Shown here: positions 16,206 to 23,935 of the stretch, piece after piece | Layout of the letters: every line of letters starts with the position of its first letter | Numbering within the stretch: the first letter of the stretch is position 1 | Assembly: GCA_047921215.1 (NCBI GenBank) | Contig: JBLRWO010000008.1 | Location: forward strand, 46,705 to 110,704 | Length of the DNA stretch: 64,000 nucleotides | Reading direction: 5' to 3' | Source: RECM01 sp047921215 | GTDB lineage: Bacteria > Bacteroidota > Rhodothermia > Balneolales > Cyclonatronaceae | Made by a program: the position numbers and the translations under genes | The notes under the pieces: generated by a model | Told to the model about the DNA's origin: nothing | Databases searched by the model: none | The model's input: only the letters and a program-made list of their open reading frames with translations

Positions 16206-19200
16206 ATGTTTGATAAAATACTCAAGGGTTTTTCAAAACTTTTCGGCTCTAAAAGTGAAAAGGATGTAAAAAAACTACTTCCCATTCTCGAACAGATCAA
16301 AGCATTTGAACCCGGGATTTCAGAAAAAACGGATGATGAACTGAAAGCCTGTACGGTCCGCTTCAAGGAGATGATCCGTGAGGCCACATCCGAAATTGAA
16401 CGCGAGATCCGGGAAATCCACGACCGGATTGAGGATACTGAAACCACGATCACGATCGAGGAACGCCGCCAGCTCAGCGACCAGCTCGACCAGCTCGATC
16501 AGGAATGGCTTGATACTGCCGAAGATGTGCTCGACGAAATCCTGCCGGAAGCCTACGCCGTACTTAAAGAGACCTGTAAACGGCACGTCGGCAAAAAATG
16601 GAAAGTGGCCGGTAACGAGATTGAATGGAACATGGTGCCCTATGATGTACAGCTGATTGGTGCCGTGGTACTGCACCAGGGTAAAATTGCCGAGATGAAG
16701 ACCGGTGAAGGTAAAACCCTCGTAGCCATCTTCCCGACCTATCTGAACGCCCTGGTTGGACGCGGGGTGCACATGGTAACCGTTAACACCTATCTCGCCC
16801 AGAGGGATGCCGAGTGGAACGAGCCCATTTTTAACTTCCACGGACTTACGGTCGATTGTATTGACCGGTACCAGCCAAACTCCGAGGAACGCCGTAAGGC
16901 ATACCGTGCCGACGTAACCTATGGCACCAACAACGAATTCGGTTTCGACTACCTGCGCGACAATATGGTATTCGATCCTAACCAGCTCGTTCAGCGCCAT
17001 CACCATTACACCATCATTGATGAGGTCGATTCCGTTCTTATTGATGAAGCACGGACCCCCCTCATCATTTCGGGTCCCGTACCCCAGGACAACCAAAGCC
17101 AGAAGTATACCGAATACAAACCCAGGGTTAACACCCTTGTAGATGCCCAGAAACGCCTCATCGCCAAATTCCTGAACGAAGCCGATGAGGCCCTCAAAGC
17201 CGGGGATGAAGAAAAAGCCGGTCTTGCGCTTCTCAGGGCACAGCGCGGATTTCCAAAGAGCAAAAAACTCCAGAAAATGCTGCAGGAGCCCTCTAATCAG
17301 AAACTGTTGCAGCAAACAGAATACTTCTACCTTCAGGACAACGCCCGAAACATGCCGGTTGTAGACGAGGCCATGTACTACGCGGTAAACCTGAAGCAGA
17401 ACACGATCGAAATGACCGATATGGGTCGTGACCTGATCACCTCCGACCAGGAGGACAAGGAATTTTTCGTCATACCGGACCTTGGCCTGGAAACTTCCAA
17501 TCTGGAAGAGGAGATTGCGAAACGCGAGAAAGAGGCCAGTGACGAAATCCTTGCCAACGAAGCCTGGAGCCGTGAATACCAGGAGCAGAAAATCGCCGAG
17601 CTGAAGGAAGACCTGCGCAAGGAACGCAATGACAAAATGGCCGAGCTCTACCGGCTGTTTGCCGAGCGCAGTGAGCGCATTCACACGGTAAACCAGCTGC
17701 TGAAATCATATACCCTGTTCGAGCGCGATGATGAGTATATCGTTCAGGACGGCAAGGTAATGATTGTGGATGAGCATACGGGACGTGTTCTGCCCGGCCG
17801 GCGCTACTCAGACGGGCTGCACCAGGCGATTGAGGCCAAGGAAAATGTAAAAGTGGAAGCCGCCACACAGACTTACGCTACGGTAACGCTGCAGAATTAT
17901 TTCAGGATGTACCACAAGCTTGCGGGAATGACCGGTACAGCCGTTACGGAAGAGGCGGAATTTTTCGAGATATACAAACTGGAGGTCATTGAAATTCCGA
18001 CCAACCGGCCCATTGCCCGCGACGACCGCGACGACCTGGTTTTCCGTACCAAACGTGAAAAATTCAATGCTATTCTCGAAAAAATCAGTGAATACCATCA
18101 AAAGGGTCAGCCGGTTCTGGTAGGTACCACCAGCGTTGAGGTTTCTGAAACACTGAGCCGCATGCTGAAACGGTCGAACGTGAAGCATAATGTTCTCAAT
18201 GCCAAGCAGCACGCCAGCGAGAGCCAGATTGTGGCGGAAGCCGGCCAGAAAGGTGCCGTTACCATTGCAACCAACATGGCGGGCCGCGGTACCGACATCA
18301 AGCTGGGCGAAGAGGTTATCGGTCTGGGCGGGCTTGCCATCCTTGGATCCGAACGCCACGAATCGCGGCGCATCGATCTTCAGCTCAGGGGCCGGGCCGG
18401 CCGCCAGGGCGATCCCGGCGAAAGCCAGTTCTTTGTCTCCATCGAAGATGACCTGATGGCGCTGTTCGGCGACCGCATATCCAACGTACTTGAGCGGCTC
18501 AAACTCGGCGAGGGCGAGGTCATTCAGCACCCGTGGGTCACCAAATCGCTGGAGCGTGCACAGTCGAAGGTAGAGCAGAACAACTTCAGCATCAGGAAGC
18601 GGCAGCTTGAATTTGACGATGTGCTGAACAACCAGAGGAATGTGGTTTATAAAAGGCGGCGTCACGCCCTTGAAGGCGACAAGCTGACCAACGACATCAT
18701 GGATATGCTCGAGGATCTGGTAACGCAGATCGTGGAAGAGCACTACGGGCTCGGCGAATTTGAGAGCATCCAGCAAAAAATGCTTCGCATGCTGGCGGTA
18801 AATGTTGAAATTGACCGCGACGACTGGTCGAACCGGCGTGAAGACGGCGTGATCGACCTGATGTTTGAAAAGGCGATTGAGGCATACCGTCAAAAAGAGG
18901 CCCGCCTTGCCGAGCCTTTCTACAAGGCACTCGAACAGCTCAGGGATAACAGCCCCGCACTGCCCGATAATGTTCAGGCCATCTTTACCGACGGCAAACG
19001 AAGGGTCGGCGTGGTCATTAACGTCGAAAAAGCGCTGAAAACAAAAGGTCGTGAGTTCATCAGGGCACTCGAGCGTTCGGCTGTTCTCGGTGTGATTGAC
19101 GAAAAATGGATGGAACACCTCAGGGAACTCGATTCCCTGAAAGAGGGGATCGGACTGCGTGCATTCGGCCAGAAAGACCCGCTCATTGAGTTCAAGCGCG

Positions 19201-19577
19201 AAGCCTTCAATGCTTTCGGAGAGCTTATGATTGAAGTGAACGTGGAAACGCTCTCCATGATTTGGAAGTCCATGCCGGAAGGATCCGATCAGGGACAGAT
19301 CCGCAAGGCCGTTCCGGAACAGCGCAAAGCCCGTTACGATACCCGAAGGATGAAAGAGCAGCACGCCGAGTCAACCAATATGGGATTCCGCCGTGGAGCA
19401 AACGGCGACCTTCAGGCAAACCGTGGCGAGGATGCCCCGAAACAGCAACCGGTGGTAACCGGCCCCAAACTGGGCCGCAACGATCCGTGTCCGCTCGATC
19501 CCAGCAAAAAATTCAAACACTGCTGCGGAGCCAAAGGCCTGAAGTACTGCGAAAAAGTCGGATCGGCGGTTACCTGA
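16206..19577 (+). CDS. secA: Preprotein translocase ATPase SecA
   Basis: A 1,123-residue motor that drives preproteins through SecYEG. The Walker A loop TGEGKT is at residues 166-171, Walker B DEVDSVLIDEARTP from 272, and the helicase C domain carries ATNMAGRGTDIKLG and QLRGRAGRQGDPGESQF. The protein is about 220 residues longer than E. coli SecA, with extra charged, probably helical sequence around residues 300-500, as is usual in this phylum. The C-terminal metal site is unusual: where CxC-x8-HC or CxC-x8-CC is expected, the sequence is CPLDPSKKFKHCC, so the second Cys is Leu1097. One further Cys lies at GLKYC. It is followed 8 bases later by the glucokinase-like gene. Confidence 0.97.
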   Translation: MFDKILKGFSKLFGSKSEKDVKKLLPILEQIKAFEPGISEKTDDELKACTVRFKEMIREATSEIEREIREIHDRIEDTETTITIEERRQLSDQLDQLDQEWLDTAEDVLDEILPEAYAVLKETCKRHVGKKWKVAGNEIEWNMVPYDVQLIGAVVLHQGKIAEMKTGEGKTLVAIFPTYLNALVGRGVHMVTVNTYLAQRDAEWNEPIFNFHGLTVDCIDRYQPNSEERRKAYRADVTYGTNNEFGFDYLRDNMVFDPNQLVQRHHHYTIIDEVDSVLIDEARTPLIISGPVPQDNQSQKYTEYKPRVNTLVDAQKRLIAKFLNEADEALKAGDEEKAGLALLRAQRGFPKSKKLQKMLQEPSNQKLLQQTEYFYLQDNARNMPVVDEAMYYAVNLKQNTIEMTDMGRDLITSDQEDKEFFVIPDLGLETSNLEEEIAKREKEASDEILANEAWSREYQEQKIAELKEDLRKERNDKMAELYRLFAERSERIHTVNQLLKSYTLFERDDEYIVQDGKVMIVDEHTGRVLPGRRYSDGLHQAIEAKENVKVEAATQTYATVTLQNYFRMYHKLAGMTGTAVTEEAEFFEIYKLEVIEIPTNRPIARDDRDDLVFRTKREKFNAILEKISEYHQKGQPVLVGTTSVEVSETLSRMLKRSNVKHNVLNAKQHASESQIVAEAGQKGAVTIATNMAGRGTDIKLGEEVIGLGGLAILGSERHESRRIDLQLRGRAGRQGDPGESQFFVSIEDDLMALFGDRISNVLERLKLGEGEVIQHPWVTKSLERAQSKVEQNNFSIRKRQLEFDDVLNNQRNVVYKRRRHALEGDKLTNDIMDMLEDLVTQIVEEHYGLGEFESIQQKMLRMLAVNVEIDRDDWSNRREDGVIDLMFEKAIEAYRQKEARLAEPFYKALEQLRDNSPALPDNVQAIFTDGKRRVGVVINVEKALKTKGREFIRALERSAVLGVIDEKWMEHLRELDSLKEGIGLRAFGQKDPLIEFKREAFNAFGELMIEVNVETLSMIWKSMPEGSDQGQIRKAVPEQRKARYDTRRMKEQHAESTNMGFRRGANGDLQANRGEDAPKQQPVVTGPKLGRNDPCPLDPSKKFKHCCGAKGLKYCEKVGSAVT

Positions 19578-19584
19578 TATCGAC

Positions 19585-20337
19585 ATGGAAATACTGGGCA
19601 TCGACATAGGCGGATCTGGCATCAAGGCAAGCCTGGTTGAAACCTCAACCGGCAACCTGCTGTCGGAACGCTACAGGATTCCGACGCCTGATGACACATC
19701 GCCCCACAAAATCCTTGCCCGGGTTCACGAAGTGGTCAAGCACTTCTCCTGGAGCGGTCCTGTTGGCATCACCCTGCCCGAACCTGTACGTGGCGGAGTG
19801 GTCATGAGCACCTACAACATCGATGATTCCTGGCTGGATGCGGACGCCGCCACACTGTTCGAGGAGATTACAGATTGCCCGGTAACCGTGGTCAACGATG
19901 CGGATGCGGCTGGCATCGCCGAGATCCGGTTTGGTGAGGGCAGAAATCACGACGGCATGGTTATTGTACTTACCGTCGGCACCGGCATAGGCTCGGCCCT
20001 TTTCATGAACGGAGTGCTCGTACCCAACACCGAGCTCGGGCAAATCGAGATCAACGGAATCAGTGCCCACATCAGGGCATCCGAAAGAACACGGGTTGAG
20101 GAGGGGCTGAAGCGCAGCAAATGGGCGAAACGGCTGGAGCTGGTGCTTAATACCTATGAAAAACTTTTCCATCCCGATCTGTTCATCATCAGCGGCGGGC
20201 TCAGTAACAAGGCCGATAAAACCTTTCCCTACATCGACATCAAAACCCCGCTTGTTCCGGCCCGTTTTCTGAACAACGCCGGGATTGTCGGGGCCACCCT
20301 CTGTGCCGAAGATCAGTTGAAGAACAGTACGGTGTAG
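19585..20337 (+). CDS. ppgK: Polyphosphate glucokinase-like ROK-family kinase
   Basis: A 250-residue ASKHA-fold sugar kinase. The phosphate-1 loop is IDIGGSGIKASL at residues 6-17; the catalytic Asp is Asp105 in VVNDADAAG; the phosphate-2 loop is TVGTGIGSALF. The C-terminal part (HPDLFIISGGLS, then NNAGIVGA) matches PpgK-type kinases, which phosphorylate glucose from polyphosphate and sometimes ATP. The ROK zinc motif CxCGxxGC is absent, as in PpgK. It sits 8 bases after secA on the same strand and may be co-transcribed, without obvious functional link. Phosphate-donor preference cannot be judged from sequence. Confidence 0.82.
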   Translation: MEILGIDIGGSGIKASLVETSTGNLLSERYRIPTPDDTSPHKILARVHEVVKHFSWSGPVGITLPEPVRGGVVMSTYNIDDSWLDADAATLFEEITDCPVTVVNDADAAGIAEIRFGEGRNHDGMVIVLTVGTGIGSALFMNGVLVPNTELGQIEINGISAHIRASERTRVEEGLKRSKWAKRLELVLNTYEKLFHPDLFIISGGLSNKADKTFPYIDIKTPLVPARFLNNAGIVGATLCAEDQLKNSTV

Positions 20338-20448
20338 GTACCTGCGGCCTGAGCGATTAGTATTGCCACCGATCGGGCAACAGCTTTGACACTGGTTTTG
20401 ACAACAGCTTCCGGAGGATTAACGATTTACCCGTAGCGGGCTTACCTG

Positions 20449-21408
20449 TCAGCCGACGCTCTCGGCCCTGCCCCTGATAAAATGCCATATCGTGAGAGCT
20501 GCAAGGCGAACGGTCCGGTTATCGGTATCATAATCAGGGTTCACCTCCACCAGATCGACTGAACGTACATTACTATTGCGGCCAGCCGACCAGGCACAGT
20601 GCAGCCATATGGTTTGGGAAAGGCCGGATGAAGCGGGTGCACTAACACCCGGGGCATATGCAGCATCAACCGCATCCATATCCATACTCATCAATATATC
20701 ATCCCCCGTGTCTTCAAAAAGAGTATCGAGAGCCTCCTTGTTCAGGGCGTAGGCATACCTGATCATCGCATTACGGCTTTTGAGATAATCGAGATGGCTT
20801 TTCGCTACCGAATGTGGCTGGAGGCCTGCAACGCGGTACACTGAACACATTCTGCTTTCATGTTCCAGGGCCTGGCGGAATACCGAGCCCGAGTGACCCG
20901 ATCCGTTCTTTTTTTCGCGCACATCCGGATGAGCATCAATATTAATAATGGTAACCTTTTTGCCAGAATGTACATAACCAAGAAAATGGCCGTATGTGGT
21001 TTCGTGTCCGCCACCGATGATAACCGGGCAGGCGCCTGCTTTCAGCAGGTTTCCGACCAGCCTCCCCAGACGTTCCTGGGCCTCTTCCATGCTGTCACCG
21101 ATCCGGATGTCGCCTGCATCATGCATCCGCTTTAGCCAGTGTGTAAATGCATAAAACCGGAGCGGATCGGGCGTTAACCTGTAAAAAGCATTTCTTATCA
21201 GGGCCGGTGCGTTGGCTGAACCCGGTCTGCCGTTGTTTCTTCTTACCCCCTCATCACTGCAGAATCCAATCAGTACCAGATCCCCTTTCCTGATGTTGCC
21301 CGGGTTACGGGATACAAAATTACCGCAGCGGGGGTCATCACTATCGGTTTCAGGAATCTCATATTCCGGTGAAACAAGCCCGTACGTGTTCATTTTAAAG
21401 TGCTTCAT
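20449..21408 (-). CDS. hutG: Formimidoylglutamase-like ureohydrolase
   Basis: A 319-residue arginase/agmatinase-fold enzyme with a binuclear manganese site. Metal ligands are in VIIGGGHETTYGHF, INIDAHPDV and MSMDMDAVDAAYAPGVSAP. The sequence GFCSDEGVRRNNGRPGSANAP in the N-terminal part is typical of HutG, which hydrolyses N-formimidoylglutamate to glutamate and formamide at the end of histidine breakdown. No other hut genes are in the window, so the pathway assignment rests on sequence alone; agmatinase or guanidino-acid hydrolase are alternatives. Standalone and divergent from the AbgT transporter. Confidence 0.78.
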   Translation of the reverse strand: MKHFKMNTYGLVSPEYEIPETDSDDPRCGNFVSRNPGNIRKGDLVLIGFCSDEGVRRNNGRPGSANAPALIRNAFYRLTPDPLRFYAFTHWLKRMHDAGDIRIGDSMEEAQERLGRLVGNLLKAGACPVIIGGGHETTYGHFLGYVHSGKKVTIINIDAHPDVREKKNGSGHSGSVFRQALEHESRMCSVYRVAGLQPHSVAKSHLDYLKSRNAMIRYAYALNKEALDTLFEDTGDDILMSMDMDAVDAAYAPGVSAPASSGLSQTIWLHCAWSAGRNSNVRSVDLVEVNPDYDTDNRTVRLAALTIWHFIRGRAESVG

Positions 21409-21575
21409 CTGTATGTGTGAGTAAATGAGCTAAAGGTTCGTTGCTGGTCCGGTTCCGGTAACAGTTTCTTAACAATTAAGTAAGACCCCGATAACATCGA
21501 TAACGTAAGTTTGCGATGCAAATAAACAACGACCGGCAATTTCGCAAATCTGCTGAACAGAACGAATTTATAACT

Positions 21576-21635
21576 GCCGGTTTCGTGGTTTACCGCCTGG
21601 TTCGTTATTCACAGCCGGTTTCGTGGTTTACTGCC
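21576..21635. repeat. Two direct repeats of 22 bases, period 38
   Basis: GCCGGTTTCGTGGTTTACCG at 21576 recurs at 21614 with one change at the end, and a GGTTCACAGCCGG fragment follows. They lie in the 455-base divergent gap between hutG-like and AbgT genes. Could be regulator-binding iterons or degenerate intergenic repeats. Confidence 0.6.
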
Positions 21636-21693
21636 GGGTTCACAGCCGGCATGCGGTAATCAGCTTTTGGTATAATCAATCCCGAATCGTAAC

Positions 21694-21732
21694 AGCCCTG
21701 TTGGCCTGACCGCTACCAGGGCTTTTTTTTTT
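21694..21732 (+). terminator. Intrinsic terminator in the AbgT leader region
   Basis: AGCCCTG and CAGGGCT form a 7-bp stem around a 16-base loop, followed by nine T residues. No plus-strand gene lies upstream within 1.3 kb, so it may stop a leader transcript of the AbgT gene (attenuation) or an unannotated small RNA from the preceding repeats. A TATAAT-like box lies at about 21670. Confidence 0.6.
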
Positions 21733-21863
21733 GAATTGAACGGCCGGCTGGTATAATCTTTTGCCGCCGGTGCTTGCATCAGGGTTTAAATTTTGGTATT
21801 TCTCGACTGCTATTTTTGCCGGAAAACGCCGGGTTATCCAACCTTTACAAAAAAATTGATCTC

Positions 21864-23408
21864 ATGAGCGAAGAAAACAACAAAAAAAGCATGCTGAACC
21901 GGTTTCTGGATGGTATCGAGTGGGCGGGTAACAAACTGCCTGATCCGGCCGTCCTTTTCTTAATCCTGATGCTGGCAGTATGGATAATTTCGGCCATGCT
22001 TGCACCGATATCCTTCACTGAAATCGATCCGCGCACCGGCGATGAACTCCGGGTACAGAATCTGCTGACCGGCCCGCAATTCGCCGCGTTCCTGGCCAAT
22101 ATGGTTCGTGTTTTCATTACCTTCGCTCCTCTCGGCATTGTACTGGTAGCCATGCTTGGTGTGGGTGTGGCCGAGCACTCCGGTTACATCAACGCCGGGC
22201 TCAAATATGTTCTGAGCTTTACGCCAAGGCTTTTCCTGACACCCATGCTGATCCTCGTAGCGATCGTGAGCCACACGGCCGCTGATGCAGGTTATGTACT
22301 GGTTATCCCGCTCGGTGGTGTAATCTTTTATGCAGCGGGCAGGCATCCCCTGGCCGGCATAGCGGCGGCCTTTGCGGGGGTCTCGGGAGGGTTCAGTGCG
22401 AACTTCATCCCGTCCGGTATCGATCCGCTGCTCCAGGGGTTTACACAGTCAGCTGCCCAGATTCTGGATCCGTCCGTACTGCTTAACCCGCTGAACAACT
22501 GGTTCTTTACAAGTCTTTCCAGTGTTGTAGTGGTATCTGTTGGATGGTACCTCACCGACAAGGTTGTTGAACCCAGGCTCATGCAGACCCCGGTTGATGA
22601 TGTGATTGAAGACGAGCCCAAAATGGAAGAGCTTTCTTCCACAGAAAAAAGGGCCTTTTTTACCGCCACCTTCGTTATGCTGGCCGGAATCGTCGGGCTT
22701 ATTCTCTGGACCATACCGGGCGATTCGGCCATGCGGTCGCCCATTGGTGAAATCACAGCCTTCGATGCACCCCTCATGCAATCCATTGTTCCGTTGATAT
22801 TTCTGCTGTTCTGGCTTCCGGGGGTCATATACGGATACATGTCGAAAACCTTCACCACATCCAATGAGGTGATCGCAAGTATGAGCAAGGCTATGTCGGG
22901 AATGTCGTATTACGTGGTAATGGCATTTTTCTGTGCCCTGTTCATCGACGCATTTGCAAAATCGAACATCGGGGCACTGATCGCACTCAAAGGTGCAAAT
23001 TTCCTGGAGGCCCTCGCCATGCCGTCGGCCCTGACCATTGTGGGCATTGTTTTACTGACCGCTGTTGTAAACCTGCTCGTAGGCTCGGCTTCAGCCAAGT
23101 GGGCCCTTATAAGCCCGATATTCGTACCCATGCTCATGCAGAACGGAATATCTCCGGACCTCACACAGGCTGCCTACCGGGTCGGCGATTCGGTTTCGAA
23201 CATTATCACACCGCTTCTGCCCTATTTCCCCCTTGTGGTGGTATTCTGCCAGCGCTACGTCAAGAAAACCGGTATCGGAACACTTGTATCGATGATGCTG
23301 CCCTATTTCTTCGGCCTGCTGGTAATCTGGACCATTTTCCTGCTGGCGTACTGGGCCATTGGCATCCCGCTGGGTCTGCAGGCAACCTATGTCTATCCGG
23401 CACCCTGA
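21864..23408 (+). CDS. AbgT-family transporter
   Basis: A 514-residue membrane protein of the AbgT family, which includes the p-aminobenzoyl-glutamate importer AbgT and the MtrF sulfonamide/antimetabolite exporter. About eleven hydrophobic segments plus re-entrant hairpins are seen. Family landmarks are HTAADAGYVLVIPLGGVIF near residue 137 and GSASAKWALISPIFVPM in the second half. The start at ATG 21864 was chosen because the protein then begins with the short soluble N-terminus normal for the family; the frame upstream to 21774 overlaps the leader. Its 3' end overlaps the convergent DUF4405 gene by 16 bases. Direction of transport and substrate are unknown. Confidence 0.92.
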   Translation: MSEENNKKSMLNRFLDGIEWAGNKLPDPAVLFLILMLAVWIISAMLAPISFTEIDPRTGDELRVQNLLTGPQFAAFLANMVRVFITFAPLGIVLVAMLGVGVAEHSGYINAGLKYVLSFTPRLFLTPMLILVAIVSHTAADAGYVLVIPLGGVIFYAAGRHPLAGIAAAFAGVSGGFSANFIPSGIDPLLQGFTQSAAQILDPSVLLNPLNNWFFTSLSSVVVVSVGWYLTDKVVEPRLMQTPVDDVIEDEPKMEELSSTEKRAFFTATFVMLAGIVGLILWTIPGDSAMRSPIGEITAFDAPLMQSIVPLIFLLFWLPGVIYGYMSKTFTTSNEVIASMSKAMSGMSYYVVMAFFCALFIDAFAKSNIGALIALKGANFLEALAMPSALTIVGIVLLTAVVNLLVGSASAKWALISPIFVPMLMQNGISPDLTQAAYRVGDSVSNIITPLLPYFPLVVVFCQRYVKKTGIGTLVSMMLPYFFGLLVIWTIFLLAYWAIGIPLGLQATYVYPAP

Positions 23409-23698
23409 TGCGTCTTAACCACGTATTTCACGCAGTTGACAAAAGGTTTCCAGTCGATGACCACGTGAACAATGGTTATGACCACTGCGGTCAGGGCCAG
23501 GTACAGGTGCAGGTCGCCCCAGTCATGACGGGTCAGGCTGAATAAAACAGGATCGCTCCCCCTGCCCTGCCCGTGTGGGGCGAGCCACATGATGATGCCG
23601 GTAGTGAGGACGGCTGACCACACGATCAGCATCAGCAGTCCGATAATTCCTCTGGTGTAAATTTTGGGGTTATAGCTGCTCATTGGTTCTAAGCTCAT
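23393..23698 (-). CDS. DUF4405-type small membrane protein (cytochrome b-like)
   Basis: A 101-residue membrane protein with a hydrophobic helix at about residues 17-38 and another at 65-82. Paired His residues (HDWGDLHLYLAL near 58, then VVITIVHVVIDW) are of the kind that hold heme in small b-type cytochromes and DUF4405 proteins. Function is unknown. The gene is convergent with and overlaps the AbgT 3' end. The start may be ATG 23698 or ATG 23683; neither has a strong ribosome-binding site. Confidence 0.65.
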   Translation of the reverse strand: MSLEPMSSYNPKIYTRGIIGLLMLIVWSAVLTTGIIMWLAPHGQGRGSDPVLFSLTRHDWGDLHLYLALTAVVITIVHVVIDWKPFVNCVKYVVKTHQGAG

Positions 23699-23776
23699 TT
23701 TTTTTATGTGTACTGATTAGACGTACAGAAAGCGAATAGTTTTCCGGTTTTGGGATGGGGGACACCAGAGATATGC

Positions 23777-23803
23777 CATGAGGCACTTACATTATGCCTC
23801 ATG
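23777..23803. promoter_or_regulatory. 9-bp inverted repeat upstream of ppc
   Basis: CATGAGGCA and TGCCTCATG flank a 9-base spacer in the divergent gap between the DUF4405 gene and ppc. It could be an operator; no T-run follows. Confidence 0.35.
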
Positions 23804-23823
23804 CATGGGGTATGACGTTGGTC

Positions 23824-23851
23824 TCAATACTCACTACTCAATACCCAATAC
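23824..23851. repeat. Heptamer tandem repeat (TCAATAC type), 4 units
   Basis: Units TCAATAC, TCACTAC, TCAATAC, CCAATAC. On the opposite strand this reads GGTATTG AGTAGTG A.., the same family as the array at 59619-59681. It ends 84 bases before the ppc start. Confidence 0.65.
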
Positions 23852-23935
23852 TATTTCTCTTGGGTTTATTCCCCTCAACTGCTTAACATTAAGCGTAATT
23901 ATTAACAGAATTCGGCAAATTAGATAAAATAAGTG

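Noticed and set aside
17808..19364. Long minus-strand ORF of 518 residues
   Set aside because: It is the mirror of secA codon structure and lacks any family signature; secA is certain.
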